The notes beneath the pieces are model-generated. The model was not told where the DNA came from and searched no databases. It saw only the letters and a list, made by a program, of their open reading frames with translations. A stretch of 64,000 bases of DNA from Phycisphaerales bacterium UBA6054 (GTDB lineage: Bacteria > Planctomycetota > Phycisphaerae > Phycisphaerales > UBA1924), in assembly GCA_002429045.1 (NCBI GenBank), contig DIYM01000085.1, positions 1 through 64,000 on the forward strand, read 5' to 3'. Positions 8,314-17,300 of the stretch are shown here, piece after piece (positions within the stretch are counted from its first letter, which is position 1; every line of letters begins with the position of its first letter). A program made the translations under genes and the position numbers.

Positions 8314-9632
8314 CCACCCCGCGATCGCTCGCCTTCATCCAGTTCGATATCGGTCTCGACCTCTTCCCGTTGATCGCTGGGACCCTCGCGGCCGTCGGGT
8401 GCGGCCTGCTGGGCAACTTCCTCGTTTTGCGCCGGCTCAGCCTCATGGGCGACGCGATCAGCCACAGCGTCCTGCCGGGCTTGGTCATCGCGTTCCTGAT
8501 CGCTTCAACACGCAGCCCGCTGGTCATGTTCCTCGGCGCGGCGATCGCGGGCGTCGCCACGGTGGTCCTCGTTGAACTCGTCAAGAAACTCGGCCGCGTC
8601 GAGCCCGGCGCCGCGATGGGCGTGGTCTTCAGCATCCTCTTCGCGCTCGGCGTGCTGCTCATCGAGAGAGCAGCGGTCCGCCATGTCGACCTCGATGCCG
8701 ATTGCGTCCTGCACGGTCAACTCGAAACGCTGGCCTGGTACGGCGCCCCCGACACACTCGCGGGGCTGCTTCAATGGTCATCGTTCGACGCCGTCCCAAG
8801 GCAGGTCATCACGCTGGCGATCATGGTCGTGCTCGCCTTCGCGTTCGTCGGCGCTCTCTTCAAGGAGCTCCGCATCGCCGCATTCGACCCCGCCCTCGCC
8901 ACAACCCAAGGCTTCAATGCGACGTCCATGCACTACCTGCTGATGATCTTCGTCGCGGCGGCGACCGTTGCGAGCTTCGAAGTCGTGGGATCGATCCTCG
9001 TGATCGCCATGCTGGTCTGCCCCGCGGCGACGGCCAGGCTGATGACAGACCGCCTCCCATCACAGATCGCATGGAGCGTCGTGATCTCGCTCGCCTGCGG
9101 CGTCGGGGGGTACCTCGGCGCAACAGCCATCCCAGCCGTCTTCGAGAAGGACGCCGTCAATGCCGCGGGGTCGATGGCCATGGTCGCCGGCGGGTTGCTC
9201 GCCCTCGCGATGATCGCGAGCCCGAAGCACGGCGTCATCACCCGCATGCTCAGACGGCGCCGCCTCGCGATCCGGGTCGCGACCGATGACCTGCTCGCCG
9301 CGTTGTACCGCGCGGAAGAGGCCGGCCGCACCGGGCTGCCACGCGACCGACTCGGAGCCTTGCTGATCGGCCAGCCGCTCCCGCTGGCGATCACGCGGGC
9401 GACCCGATCCGCCCTGGTCACCGATGACCGCGGCGTGATCCGGTTGACCCGATCGGGCAGCGTCGCGGCACGGGATCTCGTCCGCCGACACCGCCTCTGG
9501 GAACACTACCTCGTCGACGAAGGAGGGTTCGCGCCGGACCACGTCCACGCACCCGCGGAGACGCTCGAGCATCTGCCCACGCAACCTCCTGGGGGTCCAA
9601 GCCGGGACCCGCACGGTCGGCCGATCCCGTAG
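8310..9632 (+). CDS. second Mn/Zn ABC permease, also with a DtxR-like C-terminal domain
   Basis: 440 residues, overlapping the previous gene by ATGA. Residues about 10-300 are an ABC-3 permease (SLMGDAISHSVLPG; repeated Ala/Val/Leu-rich membrane segments). From about residue 318 a DtxR-like region follows. It ends with RRHRLWEHYL, then HVHAPAETLEHL, then DPHGRPIP, which mirrors the DPHGDPIP of the free repressor at 3872-4579. The metal-site cluster here reads E-x-x-E-H, as in MntR. In chlamydiae only one of the two permeases carries such a fusion, so a second fusion in one operon is unusual. It may sense metal at the transporter or act as a repressor after cleavage; the sequence does not decide. 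Confidence 0.87.
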   Translation: MTTPRSLAFIQFDIGLDLFPLIAGTLAAVGCGLLGNFLVLRRLSLMGDAISHSVLPGLVIAFLIASTRSPLVMFLGAAIAGVATVVLVELVKKLGRVEPGAAMGVVFSILFALGVLLIERAAVRHVDLDADCVLHGQLETLAWYGAPDTLAGLLQWSSFDAVPRQVITLAIMVVLAFAFVGALFKELRIAAFDPALATTQGFNATSMHYLLMIFVAAATVASFEVVGSILVIAMLVCPAATARLMTDRLPSQIAWSVVISLACGVGGYLGATAIPAVFEKDAVNAAGSMAMVAGGLLALAMIASPKHGVITRMLRRRRLAIRVATDDLLAALYRAEEAGRTGLPRDRLGALLIGQPLPLAITRATRSALVTDDRGVIRLTRSGSVAARDLVRRHRLWEHYLVDEGGFAPDHVHAPAETLEHLPTQPPGGPSRDPHGRPIP

Positions 9633-10252
9633 GGCAAAGGAGCCGGTCCGAGACCGGCGCCCTCCGACGCCGGGGAGATGCATGGACCGGATCGGCTGCG
9701 GCCCTTCCACGCCGGTCGGGATGCCAAGCCCGAGCCTCAAGCCTGTTCCCCGACCGTGAGGCCCGCCAAAGACAGGCCCTCTCCGCCCGCGGGGCGAGCC
9801 CGGGTCCCCTTCATGATTTCTTCGCACGGTGATGCCGGACCGAGAGACAGCGCGTCCGCGTCGATCCCCGTCCGGATAGTGGGCCGATTCCGCCGGGTGT
9901 GCGAGCCCCTTCTCAGATCCCGTTCCGAGCCGGGGTTTTTGTGGAACCGCGACCCCGGGCAGGGCGTATGCTGCCTGTCCGAAGAGCCGGTTGAGGGCCG
10001 TTCTGGTTCCGAAAATACCGCCCCTACATCGAGTGATCCCGCCAGCACGACACGTTCGGCTTGGTCCCGGATCCAAGTGTCATATCCGCAGCAGCCCGTG
10101 TGAGAGTGGGGGGCTTCTGTGATGCAATCGATCCTCTGTTTCCTGGGAAGACACCCGATGCCGAGTTGATTCTTGAACACGGTATCGCCGCACGGGCGGC
10201 CCCGTTTCAGAAAAGCCCCGGCCATTGAACACAACAAATGGAGAACTCGAAG
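9633..10252. other. intergenic stretch after the transport operon
   Basis: About 620 bases without a credible gene. A strong hairpin GCCGGTC-CGA-GACCGGC at 9642-9658, ten bases after the permease stop, may end the transport operon although it has no T run. Open frames on the minus strand across the region are Arg/Gly-rich shadows. The end holds GGAG at 10240-10243, the ribosome binding site of the second protease. Confidence 0.5.
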
Positions 10253-11770
10253 GTGCTGACATCAAAGACGACAGGAGCCGCAATCGCGCTCGGCCTGTGC
10301 ATGAACGGGCTGTGCTTCGCCGACGAAGCGAGCGTCCGTGCGCATTTGGCAAGCGTCACCTCCACCGCCTACCTGCAGCAGGGCGACGCCCGGATCGAGT
10401 TGATGCAACCCGACGAGCGTCCCGCGTCCGGCGTCTTGGTGTTTCAGAAGTTCATCGCCGGTCTTGAGCTTCACGGCGGCACGGTTGTTGTCATCGAGAA
10501 CGCCGACGGCACGATCGCGCAGGTGTTCGACGAATCGACCGAAGGCTTGACGCTTGTGCGGGGCCCTGTGAACGTGACGCGGGATGCGGCGATCGACCTG
10601 ACCGAAGCCTTCCTGCCCGAGGCACTCGACTCGATCGCCGAGCAGGTGTGGTTCCGCACAGGGAACGAAGCCGTCCTGGCGTGGGAGATCACCACGTCAC
10701 TGGCCGATCAGGCATTGCCCGCAAGCCCCACGCACTTCGAGATGGTGATGGCAGCGGGAACGGGCGATGTGCTGTCCATGCGACAGATCGACACCAAAAC
10801 CTACGAAGCAGGCTCTCCCGAGACCGCCGACGGTGTCTTCCCCAGAATCGTGATCAACAACACGATCGGAGCCCAGGGCTCAAGAAACTACGCCGCGCCG
10901 TTCGACGCGGTTGTCAGCATCGGCGGATGCACCGGCACACTGATCGCCCCCAACGTCGTGCTCAGTGCCCGCCACTGCGGCATCGGCGCCGGCACGCTCG
11001 TCCGATTCGGTACGAACGAGAACAGCCCCACCTTCACGACACGAGTTCAGTCGTCGATTCTCCCAGACGGCAACGGGTCGCTCCTCGACGGAGGCGACGT
11101 GTCCATCCATGTGCTGAGGAACTCTGTCCCGGCCAACATCGCCGAACCCATGCAACTGATCGACGAGACGAGTGATCTCGTAGGACAGGTCGCTGCGATC
11201 ATCGGCTACGGATGGAACGGGGTCGGCAGTTCGGGACATCAGTTCTCGTCCGATGGCCGGCGCTGGGGCGGCGAAAACATCATCAACCGCTACGGCAGGC
11301 CAGCCAACGCCGGCGGATCCAACATCATCTCAACCGACTTCGACAACGGCACCAGCGGGGCGAACACAATCTCCAGCAGCAGCTCGGTCCCGCTCCAGTT
11401 CGAAGCCACCACCGCCCCGGGTGACAGCGGCGGCCCGGTCTTGGTCCAGCTCAACAACGAATGGGTTATCGCGGGTGTCCTTTCGGGAGGAACGACAAAC
11501 ACCAGCGTCTACGGCGATATCTCCTGGTGGACCGGCACGGCGATCTATCGGAGCGCGATCGAGAGCGCGGGCGGTGTGTTCGCCCAGGAGACCCCATGCC
11601 CCGCAGACTTCGGCCTCCCCTTCGGCGAACTCAACTTCTTCGATATCGCGGCATTCATCGCTCTGTTCAACGCGGGTGACCCGGCCACAGACCTCGCCGC
11701 GCCGTTCGGCAGCCTGAACTTCTTTGACATCAGCGAGTTCATCAGGCTGTACAATGCGGGGTGCCCCTGA
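10253..11770 (+). CDS. secreted trypsin-like serine protease with propeptide and GC-type dockerin tail (paralogue)
   Basis: 505 residues, close in sequence to the protease at 990-3386. Signal peptide (ending GLCFADEAS), FTP/PepSY-like propeptide, S1 domain with His241 (SARHC), Asp in GGDVS and Ser in GDSGGP, then directly two GC-type dockerin repeats ending GCP. The 220-residue region between protease and dockerin in the other copy is absent. I place the start at GTG 10253. It aligns base for base with ATG 990 of the paralogue and keeps the same GGAG spacing. ATG 10238 would put GGAG inside the gene. The pair looks like a duplication of gene plus terminator on either side of the metal transport locus. 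Confidence 0.88.
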   Translation: MLTSKTTGAAIALGLCMNGLCFADEASVRAHLASVTSTAYLQQGDARIELMQPDERPASGVLVFQKFIAGLELHGGTVVVIENADGTIAQVFDESTEGLTLVRGPVNVTRDAAIDLTEAFLPEALDSIAEQVWFRTGNEAVLAWEITTSLADQALPASPTHFEMVMAAGTGDVLSMRQIDTKTYEAGSPETADGVFPRIVINNTIGAQGSRNYAAPFDAVVSIGGCTGTLIAPNVVLSARHCGIGAGTLVRFGTNENSPTFTTRVQSSILPDGNGSLLDGGDVSIHVLRNSVPANIAEPMQLIDETSDLVGQVAAIIGYGWNGVGSSGHQFSSDGRRWGGENIINRYGRPANAGGSNIISTDFDNGTSGANTISSSSSVPLQFEATTAPGDSGGPVLVQLNNEWVIAGVLSGGTTNTSVYGDISWWTGTAIYRSAIESAGGVFAQETPCPADFGLPFGELNFFDIAAFIALFNAGDPATDLAAPFGSLNFFDISEFIRLYNAGCP

Positions 11771-11826
11771 GAATCCACGGACCCCGCCAGGCGGGCCGAT
11801 CACGCCAAACCGATCAAAGCCCCATA

Positions 11827-11860
11827 CGCCAGCTTCATCGTGAAGCTGGCGTTTCTTGTT
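11827..11860 (+). terminator. rho-independent terminator after the second protease gene
   Basis: Stem CGCCAGCTTCA/TGAAGCTGGCG with loop TCG, followed by TTTCTTGTT. The stem is nearly identical to that at 3439-3463, so the gene duplication included the terminator. Confidence 0.8.
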
Positions 11861-12326
11861 CCTGGTCCAGAGCGGGGACGATCTCACGCTTTGCCATTCC
11901 ACGCCGTCCCGATCTCGATCGCCGACTGCGCTCGTGACCCTGCTCCTTTCCAGTCGTGTACAGAACGTGCTGGAGATGGAGTTCGAAAGCGTCCTCACCG
12001 AGCGTCTCGGGCCGGTGGCGCCCCTCCCGGGGCATCTCGCCGGCGGCTCGCCTCGGCTGCTGGAGTCATCCGGTCTCGAAACCTGATTCACGATCCCCGA
12101 ACCCGGCGTCGTGCCTCTCCCGCCGCGATGGAGGGTTGCCATCGCGACTTGGCTCGTGACCGATCCCACGATCACCGGGCTCCTGCCCGTGTCCGGGCGA
12201 TCCCTCGATGGTCTGCCGGCGTCCCCGGCCGCACGCTGCTCCTGACCTCGGCGACATATGTACGGACTTTGATCGGATCGGTCCGACCAAAACTCCCCTC
12301 GCGCGAATAAATCGTGCTGAACACGG
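11861..12326. other. intergenic stretch, no gene seen
   Basis: About 465 bases between the protease terminator and the tetR promoter. Frames on both strands are open but lack ribosome binding sites and family features. I see no repeats or RNA gene. Confidence 0.45.
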
Positions 12327-12354
12327 TTGACATATGAGACGACTGGTCTAATAC
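12327..12354 (+). promoter_or_regulatory. tetR promoter with operator between -35 and -10
   Basis: Consensus -35 TTGACA at 12327-12332 and TAATAC at 12349-12354 with 16-bp spacing. The spacer holds AGACGACTGGTCTA (12337-12350), whose arms AGAC and GTCT form a dyad. The identical 14-mer recurs before the efflux adaptor gene. A repressor bound here would block RNA polymerase, which indicates autoregulation. Confidence 0.75.
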
Positions 12355-12361
12355 TGGGAGC

Positions 12362-12961
12362 ATGTCCATGACACCCGCCACAGCCGAAACCCGCGACCGC
12401 ATCCTTGAGGCCGGCTCACAGGCGATCGTCGCCAAGAGCTACAACGGGTGCGGCCTCAACGAGATCCTCGGCGCCGCTGGCGTCCCGAAGGGCTCGTTCT
12501 ACCACTACTTTAAGAGCAAGGAAGGCTTTGGCGTCGCGGTGATCGAGCAGTCGGCTGACGGCCACTCCGCCAATCTCCGCAGATACTTCACCGACCGGAG
12601 CCAGTCGCCCCTGACTCGCTTGCGTTCCTTCTACGCCATGGCGCACGACCACTACGCCGAGCACGGCCCCACAAGGCAGTGCCTGATCGCCAAGCTTGCG
12701 CTCGAAACCGCCCAGTTGAGTGAGCCCATGCGGGCGGCAATCAAGTGCGGGTACGACCAATGGGGCCTGCTGCACGCCAAACTGCTGCGGGAGGCTCAGG
12801 CCGAGGGCGAACTCGACGCCGATGCCGACGCCGAAGCGCTGGCCAATGCGATCATGCACGCCTGGGAGGGTGCCACGATCCGCATGCAGATCGATCAGAG
12901 CATCGCCCCGCTGACCGAGTTCATGGACACCGTGCTGGAACGCCTGGTCCCTTCACGCTGA
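12362..12961 (+). CDS. TetR/AcrR-family repressor, NemR/AcuR-like
   Basis: 199 residues. An N-terminal TetR helix-turn-helix (GLNEILGAAGVPKGSFYHYF, residues about 31-50) is followed by a ligand-binding domain. Cys107 in TRQCLIAKLALE sits where the redox-active Cys106 of E. coli NemR lies, so response to electrophiles or reactive chlorine/carbonyl species is plausible. ATG 12362 begins almost at the predicted transcription start. ATG 12368 has GGGAG seven bases upstream and is an equally good start. The gene lies 56 bases before an RND efflux adaptor gene whose promoter carries the same operator, so it very probably represses itself and the pump. Confidence 0.88.
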   Translation: MSMTPATAETRDRILEAGSQAIVAKSYNGCGLNEILGAAGVPKGSFYHYFKSKEGFGVAVIEQSADGHSANLRRYFTDRSQSPLTRLRSFYAMAHDHYAEHGPTRQCLIAKLALETAQLSEPMRAAIKCGYDQWGLLHAKLLREAQAEGELDADADAEALANAIMHAWEGATIRMQIDQSIAPLTEFMDTVLERLVPSR

Positions 12962-12986
12962 ACGCCCTTTTTATTTTGCCCACTTG

Positions 12987-13001
12987 TAGACGACTGGTCT
13001 A
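12987..13001. promoter_or_regulatory. TetR operator before the efflux operon
   Basis: TAGACGACTGGTCTA is a dyad TAGAC-N5-GTCTA that contains the 14-mer found in the tetR promoter. It lies between a possible -35 (TTGCCC 12976-12981) and the ribosome binding site AAGGAG at 13005-13010. Confidence 0.75.
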
Positions 13002-13017
13002 CTTAAGGAGTCCCGAC

Positions 13018-14316
13018 ATGCACCGCCTCATCGCCCTGACCGAAACCGTTGGAACCACCCGCACCGCACGCCTGAACCAAAGGCTGGCCAAGGCACGGGC
13101 CAAGCAACTCGAACTCGCCCATGCGGGGCGCGTCATGGAGTCCGCTCGTTATGCGGCAACGTCGAAGCTCATCCGTGCGGCCCTTGAGACCGGCTTCGCC
13201 GGCCGCTCGCTCGCCGCGGCTCTCGTTGGGCTGTCGCTCTTTCCGGCAGTGGCGGCCGCACAGCCAACCACGGTTCGGACGGTCGAAGTCGCCCAAGAGC
13301 TCGTCCAAGAACACCGCCGGGTTACTGGCAGCCTCCAGGCGGTCTCGCGCGCCTCGGTCGCGGCTCAGGAATCTGGGCTGATCGAGTCTGTCCTCGTCGA
13401 CGAAGGCTCGCTCGTCCGCGAGGGGGACGTCATCGTCTCCCTCGACGCACGCCGAAGGAACGCTCAACTCGAAGAAGCCCGTGCCGAGCACGCCAACCAC
13501 CAGGCGATCGTCTCGCAGCGTCTGGCCGAGTTGGAGTTCGCTCGCCTCGATCGCGATCGCATCCGCCAGGCCCACGATCAGGGCGCGGCGAGTGAACGCG
13601 AGCTGTCGGAAGTCGAGACGATGCTCGGCGTTCGGGAATCACAGCTCGAGTCGGCACGGCGCGTGGTCGATTCGACGGCGCGACGCGTCGACCTACTTGA
13701 GATCCGCCTCAAGGACATGCAGGTGCGTGCACCGTTCGATGCCCGCGTCGTCTCTCGGCATGTCGAGCCCGGTGAATGGACCGAGCCCGGACGGCCTCTG
13801 GTCACGCTGGTCTCGACAGGCATGATCGAGGCGCGGCTCGAAGTCCCCGAACGATACGCCTCCAGCGTCTTCGACAACCCCGAGTCGCTGTTCGTGCAGC
13901 TCGCTTCCGACGGGCGCTCCGTGCCGTCGGTTTCGGTCAGGCCCGTTCCGGATGTCGATCAGCGTGCGCGCACGTTCCAGGTCTTCGTCACCCTCGACAA
14001 CACCTCGGGCGAGTTGGCTCCGGGCATGGCCGTGAACGCGTGGGTGCCGACATCGGAAGAGTCATTCGCGTTGCTCACCCCGAAGGACGCCGTCATCCGC
14101 GATGGGCGCGACGCATACGTCTTCCGCGTCGACGGCAATGACACACCGGAAGCGGACAAGACGCCCGTGACCGTGCTCTTCGCCTGGGGAGACATGTTGG
14201 CCGTGTCTTCTCACGACCTTGATGCGGGCGATGACGTCGTGGTTGAGGGAAACGAGCGTCTCGTTCCCGATGCCGAACTGATCATCGCCTCCCACACCCC
14301 TGGCAGTTCCCGCTAA
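13018..14316 (+). CDS. RND efflux periplasmic adaptor (membrane fusion protein)
   Basis: 432 residues. The N-terminal 60 residues are charged (many K, R, E), then a hydrophobic segment (about 65-82, LAAALVGLSLFPAVAAA) resembles a signal peptide. The mature part shows the usual adaptor order: beta-strand and lipoyl half (GLIESVLVDEGSLVREGDVI), a long alpha hairpin rich in A, E and R (about 145-230), the second lipoyl half (MQVRAPFDARVVSRHVEPGE), a beta-barrel and a membrane-proximal domain. It should link the pump encoded next to an outer-membrane channel; no channel gene is present here. ATG 13018 has AAGGAG eight bases upstream. A start at ATG 13135 would give a normal-length signal peptide, so the long leader is uncertain. 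Confidence 0.88.
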   Translation: MHRLIALTETVGTTRTARLNQRLAKARAKQLELAHAGRVMESARYAATSKLIRAALETGFAGRSLAAALVGLSLFPAVAAAQPTTVRTVEVAQELVQEHRRVTGSLQAVSRASVAAQESGLIESVLVDEGSLVREGDVIVSLDARRRNAQLEEARAEHANHQAIVSQRLAELEFARLDRDRIRQAHDQGAASERELSEVETMLGVRESQLESARRVVDSTARRVDLLEIRLKDMQVRAPFDARVVSRHVEPGEWTEPGRPLVTLVSTGMIEARLEVPERYASSVFDNPESLFVQLASDGRSVPSVSVRPVPDVDQRARTFQVFVTLDNTSGELAPGMAVNAWVPTSEESFALLTPKDAVIRDGRDAYVFRVDGNDTPEADKTPVTVLFAWGDMLAVSSHDLDAGDDVVVEGNERLVPDAELIIASHTPGSSR

Positions 14317-14352
14317 GGTCGATTCAACCCTACTACCTGGGAGTTACGCACC

Positions 14353-17300
14353 ATGGACCGCCTCATCGAACTCGCCGTCCGTCAGCCAATCACCGTTACG
14401 GTCGGCGTCATCCTCGCCGTCATGGCCGGCCTGCTGTCATCGAGCCGAGTCGCGGTGCAGATGACCCCGTCGGTTGACTCCACCGTCGTCTCGGTCTCGA
14501 CGAGCTGGGAGAACGCCTCCGCGGCCGAGATCGAGTCCGACATCATCGAAGAGCAGGAAGCCCGGCTCGGCGACATCACCGGCTTGGTCTCCATGACCAG
14601 CGTGAGCCAGGCCGGCAGCGGGCGTGTGAGACTCGAGTTCCGCAACGGAACGAACATAGACGAGGCCATGGCCTCGGTCGATCAGAAGCTCGGCGAGGTC
14701 CCCCGGTACCCGCCCGGCGTGGACGAGCCCGAAGTCGTAGCCGTCGATCCTGAGTCCGTGGACTACATCGCCTGGATCGGCCTGAGCTCGACCGACCCGG
14801 AGTTCGACGCGACCACCCTGTACGATTTCATGGAGCGACGCCTCCGCCCGCGCCTGGAACGTATCCAAGGTGTCAGCGAAGTTGGCGTCCGTGGCGCCCG
14901 TGAAGCAGAGGTGCAAGTTCTTGTTGAACCCGCCCGCCTCGCACAGCGTGGAATCACGTACGCCGATCTCGTCGAAGCACTGCAGCTCTCAAACCAGAAC
15001 TTCTCCGGCGGGCTCCTGCCTGACGGCAAGAACGATGTCCGTGTTCGCTCCGTCGGGCGCTTCCACGACCCCGAGACCGTCGGCGACCTCGTCATCCGGC
15101 GTGACGAGGCCGGCCCGATCTACCTCCGCGATGTCGCGGAGATCGAGATGGGGTTCAAGGAGAAAAACGAGTGGGTGCGCGCCCGCGGCGTGCAGATGCC
15201 CTTTTTCAACTTCCAGCTCCAGCAAGGCGCCAACCTGCTCGACACGATGGAAGCGATCAAAGCCGAGGTTGATGCGCTCAACGCTCCGGGTGGTCTCCTG
15301 GAGCAGCACGCCCGCTCCATCGGCATTGATGGCACGTTTGAGCTCGTCCAGACCTACGACTCATCGACCTACGTCGAGGAGGCGATCGCCTTGGTCCGGA
15401 GCAACATCTTCGTCGGTGGCGGGCTCGCGATCGTCACTCTGCTGCTGTTCCTTCGCTCGCTCCGCACGATCGGCATCATCTCAATCGCTATCCCGATCTC
15501 GGTCATCGCGTCTCTCACGGTTCTGGTGCTGCTCGGTCGGTCAATCAACATCATCTCGCTCGCCGGCATGGCGTTCGCAACCGGCATGGTGGTAGACAAC
15601 GCGATCGTCGTCATCGAGAACATCTTCCGACACCTCGAGATGGGCAAGCCCCGAAAGCAGGCCGCGCTCGAAGCGACCAAGGAGGTTGCGGGTGCCGTCA
15701 TCGCTTCAACGGCGACGACACTGGTTGTCTTCTTCCCGATCCTGCTGATCCAAGATTCAGCCGGGCAGCTCTTCCGAGACATCGCGCTCGCGATCATGGC
15801 TGCGGTTGGTATCAGCCTCGTCGTTTCGGTCACCGTGATCCCGTCCGCGTCCGCGCAGATCCTCAAGCAGCGTGTTGCCACGGCGAAGGAGCCAGTCGGA
15901 TTCTTGCCTCAAGACACTCGGGTGAAGCGCGGGCGTCTCGGCCGAGTGCTGACTGCGATCCGCAGCGTTCCATCGATCATCAGCGCCGTCCCGTCGCTGA
16001 TAGGAGCAGCGATCCAACGCTTAACTTCACGCTGGCTCACTCGGCTTGCCGTCATCGCGGTCTTCACGGCAAGCACTGTCGCTGGGATCGCTGCGCTGCT
16101 CCCGCCGCTGGACTACTTGCCCGCAGGCAACCGGAACATCATCTTCGGCGTGCTCGTCCCGCCGCCCGGCTACAACCTCGATCAGCTCTCCACGCTTGGG
16201 GATCGGCTCGAGGATGAGATCCGCCCGGCATGGGAAGTAACCGCCGACAAGTTTCGGCTGGAAGACGATCTCCGCGGCGGGCCGTCGCCAGAAGAAGACG
16301 GCCGGACCACCATCACCACTCGCGATGGACGTGAAGTCCTTCCTCCCGAGCTTGAGCATTACTTCCTCGTTGCATGGGACGGCCTCGTCTTCCACGCCGC
16401 CATCGCGCAGGACAACAAGCGGATCGCCGACGCGCTAGGGCTCTTTGATCAATCCGTTGCGGGCGCGAACGCACCCGACGTTTTCAGTTTCAGCTTCCAG
16501 ATGCCCCTGTTCCGGACCGGCGGCCAGACCGGCTCGGCCATCAAGATCGACCTCAAAGGCGACGATCTCGACGCCGTCAACAAGTCCGCGGGCGAGCTGC
16601 TCGTCGCACTCTTCGGTGAGTTCGGCCCCGGCACGGTCCAGCCAGACCCGCCGAACTTCTCGCTGCCCACGCCCGAGTTGCGGGTGACCCCGGATGACGA
16701 GAGACTGCGCGATCTTGACATGTCGCGCAGCGACGTCGGCCTCGCAGTCGCCGCGAATGGCGACGGGCTCGTCCTGCCGCGCCAGTTCCAGGTCGGCAGC
16801 GAACTCAAGGACCTCAAAATCATCTCCCCCGACTCCTTCCGTGACGATCCGATCCAGGCGATGCTGAACGCCCCGATCGCAACGCCCGGAGGATCCGTGA
16901 TCGATCTAGAGTCCGTCGCGGCGGTCGAACGCATCCGCGAGTCCGACCGCATCCGCCACGTCGACCGCCAACGCGCCGTGACGCTCCAGTTCACACCGCC
17001 GACCGGCACGCCGCTGCAGGAAGCGATCGATCGCGTCGATGCCATCATCGCAGACCTCCGCACAGACGGACGAGTTGCCGAAGGCATCGAGGTCCAGAAG
17101 GCAGGTTCAGCCGGCAAGCTCAATGACATCAAGAACGCCCTTCTGGGCGACGGGACGATCGCCGGCACGCTGAGCAGTTCGCTCTTCCTCGCCTTCTTCG
17201 TGGTCTACCTAGTGATGGTCGTGCTCTTCCAGAGCTGGACCTACCCATTCGTGATCATGGTCAGCGTGCCGCTGGCGACTCTCGGCGGCTTCATCGGTCT

